Part shown: positions 1-5,890 of the stretch, piece after piece
Layout of the letters: each line of letters starts with the position of its first letter
Numbering within the stretch: the first letter of the stretch is position 1
Assembly: GCA_035524895.1 (NCBI GenBank)
Contig: DATLFI010000422.1
Location: forward strand, 1-6,068
DNA length: 6,068 bases
Origin: DATLFI01 sp035524895
GTDB taxonomy: Bacteria; Acidobacteriota; Thermoanaerobaculia; Multivoradales; Multivoraceae
Reading direction: 5' to 3'
The notes under the pieces: model-generated
Databases searched by the model: none
What the model was told of the DNA's origin: nothing
What the model saw: only the letters and a program-made list of their open reading frames with translations
Position numbers and translations under genes: made by a program

Positions 1-369
1 ATCCGCGTGCGAGCCCCGCCCATCCGCTTCAACCGCCCGTCGCTCGACGCCTCCGCGATCGACTACGAGGTGCGCCGAGGCAGCATCCTGCGCGACCAGG
101 ACGCGGCGCTCGACAAGCTGCGGGAGGGCCTCACTTCGATGGCCCATCGGCGCGCACAGGAGAACGTGGCGCTGGTGCGCGAGGTCGGCCGGCGCGAGGT
201 CCAGCAGTTCGTCGAGACGTGGCTCTTCCGCGACTTCGGCGAAGAGGCGCGCCGCTACGACGTCGAGGTGGTGTTCGCCGGCGAGGAGAGTGAGATCCCG
301 CTGCCCGGCGGCAGGCTGCGGCTCGACGGCGAGCGCGGAGCGGGAGCGCGGGATGGGGCCCGGCCTTGA
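1..369 (+). CDS. 3' end of a hypothetical protein, possibly DUF4230-like (partial)
   Basis: The frame is open from the first base, so the gene begins upstream; the GTG at 7 is only the first possible start codon inside the window. The visible 122-123 residues begin IRVRAPPIRF. They continue with a charged, probably helical stretch (about residues 35-85, rich in Arg, Glu and Ala), then a hydrophobic beta-like segment (YDVEVVFAGEE), and end in a low-complexity Gly/Arg tail. The layout of a PP-I segment, an I-x-Y element with a Gly-Ser-Ile turn, a long Ala/Glu/Arg helix and a final V-x-V-x-F strand resembles the C-terminal half of DUF4230 proteins, whose function is unknown. That match is from memory and is tentative. 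There is no signal peptide or membrane segment in the visible part. The stop TGA (367-369) overlaps the TTG start of the next gene, which suggests cotranscription and coupling with the CoA ligase-like gene. Confidence 0.72.
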   Translation: MRVRAPPIRFNRPSLDASAIDYEVRRGSILRDQDAALDKLREGLTSMAHRRAQENVALVREVGRREVQQFVETWLFRDFGEEARRYDVEVVFAGEESEIPLPGGRLRLDGERGAGARDGARP

Positions 370-1655
370 CCGAGCCTCGCGACCCGATCGTCATCGCCCG
401 CGACCTCGCCTCCCTGCGCCGCCACCAGCGCGCCGCGCTCCGCCACCTGCTGCGCGAGGTCCTCGCCTCCAACCCCTTCTACCGGGCAAAGCTGGCCGGC
501 CTCGACCTCGATCCGGAGCGCCTCGAGCTCGAGGACCTGCCGAGCTTGCCCTACACCGCCAAGACCGAGCTCGCCGCCGACCAGGAGAGCAGCCCGCCGT
601 TCGGCACCAACCTCACCTACCCGCTCGAACGCTACGTCCGGCTCCATCTCACCTCGGGCACCTCCGGCGCGCAGCTTCGCTGGCTCGACACCGCCGAGAG
701 CTGGTCGGCGTTCCTCGACTCCTGGTCGCTGGTGTTGCGCGCCATCGACCTCTCGCCCGCCGATCGCGTGTTGGTGGCGTTCTCTTTCGGACCCTTCATC
801 GGCTTCTGGGGCGCCTTCGAAGCCGCCCAGCGCCTGGGGGCGCTCACGCTCACCGGCGGCGCGCTGACCTCCGAGCAGCGGCTCGAGCACATGCTGGACC
901 ACGGTGTCACCGTGTTGGTGTGCACACCCACCTACGCGCTGCGACTCGCCGAGGTCGCTCGACGCAGAGGCATCGACCTGCGTCGTAGCGCGGTGCGCGC
1001 GACGCTGCACGCCGGCGAGCCCGGCGCGAGCGTGCCGGCGGTCAAGGCGCGCCTCGAAGAGGCGTGGGGCGCGCCGTGCTTCGACCACGCCGGCGCCACC
1101 GAGCTCGGTGCCTGGGGCTACCCCGGTCCCGACCTGCGCATGTTCATCCACGAGCAGCGTTTCCTCGCCGAGCTGATCGATCCGGAAACCGGGGCGTTGC
1201 TCTCGCCCGGCGAGGAGGGCGCGCGCGGCGAGCTCGTGCTCACCTCGTTCTCGCGCCTCGGCAGCCCGCTCCTGCGCTACCGCACCGGCGACCTCGTCCA
1301 CCTCGTGCCCGGCACGGATGCGGACCCCCGCACCTTCCTCCAGGGCGGAGTCCTCGGCCGGGTCGACGACATGTTCGTGGTGCGCGGCGTCAACGTCTAC
1401 CCGAGCGCGGTCGAGAACGTGGTGCGCTCGGTACCCGGCATCGAGGAGTTCCAGGCCACCGTCACCGGCCTCGACGGCATGGCCGAGCTGGCGCTCGAGA
1501 TCGAGACCGCCGCCGGCGCCGGCGACGATCCTGCGCGCGCGCTGGTGCACGCCCTGCGCGACCGCTTCCACCTGCGAGTCGCTGTACGGGTGGTGGAACC
1601 CGGGTCGTTGCCGCGCTACGAGCTCAAGGCGAAGCGGTTCCGGTTCCTGGGCTGA
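366..1655 (+). CDS. Phenylacetate-CoA ligase-like (PaaK family) adenylate-forming enzyme
   Basis: Predicted cytoplasmic enzyme that activates a carboxylic acid with ATP to an acyl-adenylate and transfers it to CoA. Its 429 residues fit the usual PaaK length of about 430-440. Visible motifs, in order: the N-terminal NPFYRAKL helix (36-43), typical of PaaK-like enzymes; the phosphate-binding loop LTSGTSG (95-101); the adenine/substrate-pocket motif HAGATELG (241-248); YRTGDL (305-310), with Asp309 expected to bind the ribose; GRVDDMFVVRGVNVYP (331-346) at the hinge into the C-terminal lid; and LPRYELKAKRF near the end, with Lys421 or Lys423 the candidate catalytic lysine. The Cys-x-Cys-Gly element seen in many relatives between the YRTGD and hinge motifs is absent. 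The TTG start is chosen because it overlaps the upstream stop (TTGA, 366-369) and gives the expected N-terminus; no ATG or GTG precedes the conserved NPFYRAKL helix in this frame. A purine-rich stretch at about 336-357 could serve the ribosome. No paa catabolic genes are visible, so the acid substrate is unknown. The 3' end overlaps the convergent reductase-like gene by 32 bases. Confidence 0.92.
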   Translation: MTEPRDPIVIARDLASLRRHQRAALRHLLREVLASNPFYRAKLAGLDLDPERLELEDLPSLPYTAKTELAADQESSPPFGTNLTYPLERYVRLHLTSGTSGAQLRWLDTAESWSAFLDSWSLVLRAIDLSPADRVLVAFSFGPFIGFWGAFEAAQRLGALTLTGGALTSEQRLEHMLDHGVTVLVCTPTYALRLAEVARRRGIDLRRSAVRATLHAGEPGASVPAVKARLEEAWGAPCFDHAGATELGAWGYPGPDLRMFIHEQRFLAELIDPETGALLSPGEEGARGELVLTSFSRLGSPLLRYRTGDLVHLVPGTDADPRTFLQGGVLGRVDDMFVVRGVNVYPSAVENVVRSVPGIEEFQATVTGLDGMAELALEIETAAGAGDDPARALVHALRDRFHLRVAVRVVEPGSLPRYELKAKRFRFLG

Positions 1656-2649
1656 GGCTGGTCGCGAGAGCTCTCGCCCGCGCCGCGGACGCCTTCTCCC
1701 GCTCGAACTCCTCTCGAAGGCGCGCCAGCTCTTCGGTGCCAAGACCCTCCACGTTCAAGAAGTCCCTCTTCCACGCCGAGTCGGCGCTCCAGCGCAGCGG
1801 CGAGCGCTCGATCGAGCGCGGAGCGGTCGCACGTTCGAGCAACCGGAGCGCGAGCTCGAGCGTCTGGCGCTGGCTCTCCGAATCGTGCGCGCGCCCGCAG
1901 GGGTTGCCGAGAGGAAAGTCGCTCCACAGGTAGCGCGGCGCGCCGCAGCGCTCGACGATATCGAGCGCGCACCCCATGACCACGGTGGGAACGCCGTGCT
2001 GCTCGAGGTAACGCGCTACCAGCGTCATGGTCTGGTGGCACACGGGACATACAGCGACCAGCAGCGCGACGTCGGCGCCGTCCTCGCGCAATCTCTGTAG
2101 GACCTCGGGAGCATGTCGCCGCAACGTCGCGCGCTGGCTGCGCAACGTGGGAGCGCTGTGCAGGCGCGATGCCAGCGCGCCAATGCGCCCTTCTCGGCAC
2201 GCCTCCCCGAGCGCGCCGAGAGGCAGGAACACGGCGGGATCCTCGACGCGCGCGTGGCGGCGGTCGTAGGTGACGTGGGAGATCCGCAGGTCCGGCGGCG
2301 GTGCGACCGGCAGCGAGTAGACGTCGTGGAACTTCGCGGCGCCGTTGTACGCAGCGCCGGGACCCTGTTCGCCAAGCCCGGGACGATAAGGAGCGGCCGT
2401 GGTCACCAAGGAGACCCGACACTCGCGCAGCGGCTTCCCCAGCGGCGCGAACGGAACATCGGCGAAAGCCGCCCAGCGATACGCCTCGACGTAGCCGAGC
2501 GCCGCGTAGTAGTCGCGCGTCCGCTCGAGGTAAGGGATGGGCTCGTCGGCGCTGGGCAGCGAGTCGGCCGAGAGTGACGGCTCGCTGCGCTCTGGCTCCT
2601 CGGCCTGCCCGGCCGGTGCTGAAGCCTGGACGGCGCGTTCTTGGCTCAC
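1624..2649 (-). CDS. Glycine/sarcosine/betaine reductase selenoprotein B-family protein, cysteine form
   Basis: This 341-residue soluble protein belongs to the GrdB/PrdB family (PF07355 type). In Stickland-fermenting clostridia, members reduce glycine, betaine, sarcosine or D-proline using a selenocysteine. Features seen: a poorly conserved Ala/Ser/Glu-rich N-terminus (1-36); the family opening YLERTRDYYAALGY (40-53) followed by DVPFAPLGKPL (64-74); LVTTAAP (81-87); ISHVTYDRRH (123-132); a VFLPLGALGEA-type segment (140-150); the redox motif CPVCHQT (201-207); GVPTVVMGCALDIVE (219-233); DFPLGN (244-249); and SPLRWSADSAWKRDF (283-297). Position 201 is TGT, so it is a true cysteine and no in-frame TGA is read as selenocysteine. 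Other cysteines are 78, 151, 227, 235 and 251. The GTG start at 2649-2647 overlaps the permease stop (GTGA), and no ATG occurs before the conserved region. The larger open frame running upstream to about 4239 is only the antiphase of the permease. No GrdE/PrdA pyruvoyl subunit, GrdA/C/D or thioredoxin gene is nearby. Family membership is strong; the reaction in this apparently non-clostridial setting is unknown. Confidence 0.9.
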   Translation of the reverse strand: MSQERAVQASAPAGQAEEPERSEPSLSADSLPSADEPIPYLERTRDYYAALGYVEAYRWAAFADVPFAPLGKPLRECRVSLVTTAAPYRPGLGEQGPGAAYNGAAKFHDVYSLPVAPPPDLRISHVTYDRRHARVEDPAVFLPLGALGEACREGRIGALASRLHSAPTLRSQRATLRRHAPEVLQRLREDGADVALLVAVCPVCHQTMTLVARYLEQHGVPTVVMGCALDIVERCGAPRYLWSDFPLGNPCGRAHDSESQRQTLELALRLLERATAPRSIERSPLRWSADSAWKRDFLNVEGLGTEELARLREEFEREKASAARARALATSLSPGTGTASP

Positions 2650-4607
2650 TCTCCCGGCCCCGTAGCGCCGCGCTCGGCAGGTGCCGGCGGCGCACGCACG
2701 ACCGCCCGCGTCCACACCACCAGCAACGCCAGCAGCGCCGCACCCGCGACGTCGACCCAGAACACGTCGTCGAGCCAACCCAGCCGCGGCCCGATCGGCC
2801 ACAGCAACAGCATCGCGGCGAGCACGAAGAGGCCCTGCTCCCATGCCCTCAGGCGCCGTCCGAAGTAGCCCGCCACCGCTGCCGCGAGGGGCACGATACC
2901 GAGCACGCCGATGACCACCGCGATGGCGATCCGCGAGGCCGGCGCCACGTCGCCCTCCGGCGAGAGAAAGAGCAGCTCGGGCCGGAACACGAACATGAAC
3001 GGCAGCGTGAAGCCGACCAGAGCGAAGCGGAACGCCGCGAGGCTGGTCTGCATGATGGGAGCGCCCGCGATCGACGCAGCGGTGTAGCCCGCGAGAGCGA
3101 CCGGCGGTGTCACCATCGACATCATGCCGAAGTAGAAGATGAACATGTGCGCCGCGAGCGGCACCACGCCGAGATCGCCCAGCACCGGCCCTACGAGCGT
3201 CGCGAGCAGCAGGTAGCAGACGGCAGACGGCAGGCCCATGCCGAGCACGATCGAGGACACCATGAGCAACAGGAGCGCGAGAATCAGGCTGTTCTCGGCG
3301 AGCGGCAGCAAAAGAGCCGGCAGTCGCGTGCCCGCGCCGGTCAGCGTCACCACGCCGAGGACGATGCCGACGCAGGCCGCAGCAGCGATCTGGGTCACCG
3401 AGGAACGCGTCGCCGAGACCAGCGCCGCGACCAGCCGCCGTGGACCGATGCGGGTGCGCGAGTGGAACGCGGCGACGACGAGCGTGAAGGCCATGGCCGC
3501 GGTGACCGCGCGGAACACCGTGTTGCCCATCAGGAGCAACACGACCAGCACTGTCAGCGCGCCGAAGAAGATCACGCCCTCGACCCGCACCGCGCCCCGG
3601 CTGATCGTGGGCGCCACGACGCCCTCGACTGGACGCGCGGCGACTCGCTGGGCGTAGAAGTGGACCAGCAGGAAGAGCGACATGTAGTACAGGATCGCCG
3701 GGATCAGGGCGCCGCGAATGATCTCCAGATAGGTCACCGGGGGCGAGACCAGCTCGAGCATCATGTAGGCGCCGGCGCCCATCACCGGTGGCGCCAGTGC
3801 TCCTCCCGAGCTCGCGGCCGCCTCCACGCCGCCCGCGACGTGGGCGGGAAAACCCGCGCTCCTCATCAGCGGAATCGTGAAGGTGCCGGTCGTGGCGGTG
3901 TTCGCGACGGCGCTCCCCGACATCGAGCCCATCAGACCGCTCGACACCACCGAGACCTTCGCCGGGCCGCCCACGGTGCGTCCGAGCAGCTTGTGCGCCC
4001 AGCCGATCACGAAGCTGGTGGCGCCCGAGGCCTCGAGCAGGGCCCCGAAAACCACGAACAGGAACACGTACCGGAACATCACGTCGAGCGCGATGCCGAA
4101 GATGCCCTGGCTGTGCAGCACGGTCTGGCTGAAGATGCGATCCCACGGGTAGCCGCGGTGCGGGAACAGCCAATCGGGAAGCGACCGCCCGAAGGCGGCG
4201 TACAGCAGGAACAGCGCCGACAGGATCGGCAGCGCCCACCCCACCGAGCGGCGGGTGATCACCAGCACCAGCACCAGCCCGACACCGGCGACGACGAAGT
4301 CGAAGGTGTGCTCGGCACCGGCTCGATCTCCCAGAGAGATCCCGCCGACCCAGAATTCACTGAACGCGGGCTCGGTCTGGACCAGCAGCCAGCCGCACGG
4401 CAGGAGGAGCGCGAGCGCGAGCACGACGTCGAGCGCGCGCAGGAGCGGCCTCCCGACGCGGCTCCCGCCGAGCGTCAGGAAGCCGATCGTGGGACCGAGC
4501 AGGGCAAAGATCGCGAGCTCCGACTGCGGCCGGAGCATCGGGTAATTGACCTCGACCAGGGTGAAGACGGTGAGCGCCACCGCCAGCACCGCAACCACCG
4601 GCCCCAC
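2646..4607 (-). CDS. TRAP transporter fused permease (4TM/12TM, TAXI type)
   Basis: Inner-membrane permease of a TRAP transporter, with the small DctQ-like and large DctM-like units fused in one chain, as is usual for TAXI systems. It has 653 residues and at least 14 strongly hydrophobic segments. The DctQ-like part covers about 1-140 (hydrophobic stretches near 3-19, 31-47, 57-76, 103-118 and 124-139). The DctM-like part follows from about 165, with GLMGSMSGSAVANTATTG (224-241), GGALAPPVMGAGAYMM (268-283), GMGLPSAVCYLLLATLVGP (456-474) and MMSMVTPPVALAGYTAASIAG (495-515). Further C-terminal helices lie at about 556-633, before an Ala/Pro/Gly-rich tail. These Gly/Ser/Pro-rich loops are hallmarks of the fused TRAP permease family, which couples solute import to an ion gradient, usually sodium. 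The GTG at 4607-4605 is the first conventional start after the binding-protein stop, with a weak AGGCG element about 8 bases upstream. A CTG start at 4682 is possible. The stop overlaps the reductase-like gene's GTG. The substrate cannot be read from the sequence. Confidence 0.95.
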   Translation of the reverse strand: MGPVVAVLAVALTVFTLVEVNYPMLRPQSELAIFALLGPTIGFLTLGGSRVGRPLLRALDVVLALALLLPCGWLLVQTEPAFSEFWVGGISLGDRAGAEHTFDFVVAGVGLVLVLVITRRSVGWALPILSALFLLYAAFGRSLPDWLFPHRGYPWDRIFSQTVLHSQGIFGIALDVMFRYVFLFVVFGALLEASGATSFVIGWAHKLLGRTVGGPAKVSVVSSGLMGSMSGSAVANTATTGTFTIPLMRSAGFPAHVAGGVEAAASSGGALAPPVMGAGAYMMLELVSPPVTYLEIIRGALIPAILYYMSLFLLVHFYAQRVAARPVEGVVAPTISRGAVRVEGVIFFGALTVLVVLLLMGNTVFRAVTAAMAFTLVVAAFHSRTRIGPRRLVAALVSATRSSVTQIAAAACVGIVLGVVTLTGAGTRLPALLLPLAENSLILALLLLMVSSIVLGMGLPSAVCYLLLATLVGPVLGDLGVVPLAAHMFIFYFGMMSMVTPPVALAGYTAASIAGAPIMQTSLAAFRFALVGFTLPFMFVFRPELLFLSPEGDVAPASRIAIAVVIGVLGIVPLAAAVAGYFGRRLRAWEQGLFVLAAMLLLWPIGPRLGWLDDVFWVDVAGAALLALLVVWTRAVVRAPPAPAERGATGPGE

Positions 4608-4679
4608 GGCACCGACGCCTGCACTGGCTTCCGACGAAGACGATGGCTGCGCACCGGCAGCCGGCGCAGGTTGTCGCGA

Positions 4680-4698
4680 CAGCGCCCTACCCCCCTCC
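4680..4698 (-). promoter_or_regulatory. Purine-rich tract before an in-frame CTG, possible alternative ribosome binding site for the permease
   Basis: On the minus strand, GGAGGGGGG (4698-4690) is followed 7 bases later by CTG (4682-4680), which is in frame with the permease. Starting there would add 25 residues rich in Pro, Ala and Ser before the GTG at 4607. The tract is a better Shine-Dalgarno match than anything directly ahead of that GTG. CTG starts are rare and the added residues look unstructured, so this may be chance in GC-rich DNA or an upstream ribosome-loading site. Confidence 0.25.
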
Positions 4699-4721
4699 GG
4701 CCGACGGTACGGGAGGCCTCG

Positions 4722-5789
4722 TCACTCGCTCGCGGCGGAGGGAGTTGCAGCCTCCTCGCCGGAGCCCGCCGCGGGCCAGATGCCGATCTCGCGATAAAAG
4801 CGCACGGCACCCGGATGGAACTCCGTGCCGACGTCGCGCGTGACGTTGTCGGCGCGGATATCCCTACCCGCCGGGTGCCTCGACGTCACCTGATCGCGCA
4901 GGTCCCAGATCGCCTTGGTCACCTCGTACACGAGGTCGTCGGGAACATCGGCTCCGGTGATCAGGTGCATCGATCCGACGTCGAGAGCCTGGAAGTCCTG
5001 GTCGAGGCCACGGTAGGTGCCGGCCGGAATGACGGCCTCCTGGAAGAACGGGTACTGCGCTACGACACCCGCGACCTGGGAGCTCTCGAAGGGTACGAAA
5101 TGCAGGTCGAGGGAGGACGATGCCTGGGTGATCGAGGCGGTCGGGATCGCGCCGCCCAGGAAGGCTGCCGCCGCCGAACCGTCTGTGAGCATGTCGACGG
5201 TCCCGGTCTGGGTGTTGTTGAGCGGCGTGAAGTCCTCGTAGCGAACGCCGTGCGCGCCGAGCAAGGGCTTCAGGAAGTACTCGAACCCGGCACCCGCCGG
5301 CCCGACCACCACACGCCGGCCGCGCAGGTCGGCGAGCGCCTTCACCGGCGAGCTCTGCGGCGCCACGAACAGCCCGACGTTGGGTGCCAGCGTCATCACC
5401 GAGCGCATCGGATAGGCCTGCTCCCAGCCCTCGGTGCCGCGCACGGCGAAGTACGTGATCGCCGCGTTGGAGAGGGCGAAGTCGAGCTCGCCGCGCGCCA
5501 GGCGGCGGATGTTCTCCTGCGACCCCTTGGTGGCTTCGGCTGTGACCTGCCAGCCATCCCGCGTGTTGAGCACGTCCGCCAGCGCGCCACCCACGACGAA
5601 GAACGCCCCACCCGGAGGCGCCGTGCCCAGACTCAAGAAGCGCCGCCCGCCGGTCGCACTCGGATCGGCCGAGTCGGTCCCACCGCCGCAGCCGAGGAAC
5701 ATGCCGGCGACCAGCGCCGCAGCCACCAAGGCGGTGGGGCGCGACATCGAGATCGGGACAGATGCGGTCGCCTGCTTCGGGTTCGCCAT
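4722..5789 (-). CDS. TAXI family TRAP transporter solute-binding lipoprotein
   Basis: Extracytoplasmic binding component that delivers solute to the fused permease encoded 114 bases downstream. It has 355 residues. The N-terminus has a hydrophobic segment (about 19-33) ending in FLG-Cys34, a lipobox-like signal, followed by a Gly/Ser/Thr/Asp linker (35-50). Anchoring as a lipoprotein is therefore likely, although Phe at the -3 position is not ideal. The mature domain shows TAXI-family features: SLGTAPPGGAFFVVGGALAD (53-72), matching the usual Gly-x-Tyr/Phe-x-x-x-Gly-x-x-x-Ala element; TKGSQENIRRLARGELDFAL (87-106), the helix-strand with Ser-x-x-Asn-x-x-x-L; DLRGRRVVVGPAGAGFEYF (154-172); and the closing HPGAVRFYREIG (325-336). 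The ATG at 5789-5787 is preceded by GGAGG with a 4-base gap. Met15 would give a neater 20-residue signal, but has no ribosome binding site. Known TAXI proteins bind amino acids such as glutamate or other carboxylates; the ligand here is unknown. Confidence 0.95.
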   Translation of the reverse strand: MANPKQATASVPISMSRPTALVAAALVAGMFLGCGGGTDSADPSATGGRRFLSLGTAPPGGAFFVVGGALADVLNTRDGWQVTAEATKGSQENIRRLARGELDFALSNAAITYFAVRGTEGWEQAYPMRSVMTLAPNVGLFVAPQSSPVKALADLRGRRVVVGPAGAGFEYFLKPLLGAHGVRYEDFTPLNNTQTGTVDMLTDGSAAAAFLGGAIPTASITQASSSLDLHFVPFESSQVAGVVAQYPFFQEAVIPAGTYRGLDQDFQALDVGSMHLITGADVPDDLVYEVTKAIWDLRDQVTSRHPAGRDIRADNVTRDVGTEFHPGAVRFYREIGIWPAAGSGEEAATPSAASE

Positions 5790-5890
5790 GGGGCCTCCGG
5801 GTCGTCGAGCCTCGGGGTGGCAGGTGCCGCCGCCGGGCGTTGGATGCCCGTCAGGCTACCACCACCCTCGATGTGCTCGGACCGCTTACG
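5790..5890. other. Intergenic region between the beta-propeller gene and the TRAP operon
   Basis: These 101 bases separate two minus-strand genes. Besides the GGAGG site they hold a short inverted repeat, CGGGC (5834-5838) and GCCCG (5846-5850) with a 7-base loop. It has no T-tract on either side, so it is a weak candidate for a terminator of the upstream gene. I see no convincing -35/-10 pair for the TRAP genes. A promoter that differs from the sigma-70 consensus, or readthrough from the beta-propeller gene, would both fit. Confidence 0.3.
5794..5798 (-). promoter_or_regulatory. Ribosome binding site (GGAGG) of the binding-protein gene
   Basis: GGAGG on the minus strand lies 4 bases before the ATG at 5789-5787. 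It is the clearest Shine-Dalgarno site in the window and decides the start in favour of this ATG rather than the internal Met codon 14 codons later. The spacing is slightly short but workable. Confidence 0.6.

Noticed and set aside
353..988. An ATG at 353 opening a plus-strand frame across the ligase start
   Set aside because: Its product is Arg/Pro/Ala-rich with no domain and is out of phase with the conserved ligase motifs. It would also overlap both neighbouring genes extensively.
1305..1335. Loss of the Cys-x-Cys-Gly element in the CoA ligase as a sign of inactivity
   Set aside because: From memory, E. coli PaaK also lacks this element and is active. The catalytic motifs are otherwise intact, so this reads as subfamily variation.
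255..1742. A 495-codon minus-strand open frame opposite the CoA ligase
   Set aside because: The ligase on the plus strand has all its motifs in order. The antisense product has biased Arg/Gly/Ala/Glu composition and no domain.
2047..2049. A selenocysteine codon in the GrdB-family gene
   Set aside because: The codon is TGT on the minus strand, not TGA, and the frame has no internal TGA from 2649 to its stop at 1626-1624.
2650..4239. An N-terminal extension of the reductase-like gene up to 4239, giving an 871-residue protein
   Set aside because: The extra 530 residues are an out-of-frame reading of the TRAP permease, low in complexity and rich in Arg/Gly/Ala. The GTG at 2649 overlapping the permease stop is the sensible start.
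5834..5850. The CGGGC/GCCCG inverted repeat as a rho-independent terminator
   Set aside because: The stem is only 5 base pairs, flanked by mismatches, and lacks a T-tract on either strand. It is within what chance gives in such GC-rich DNA.
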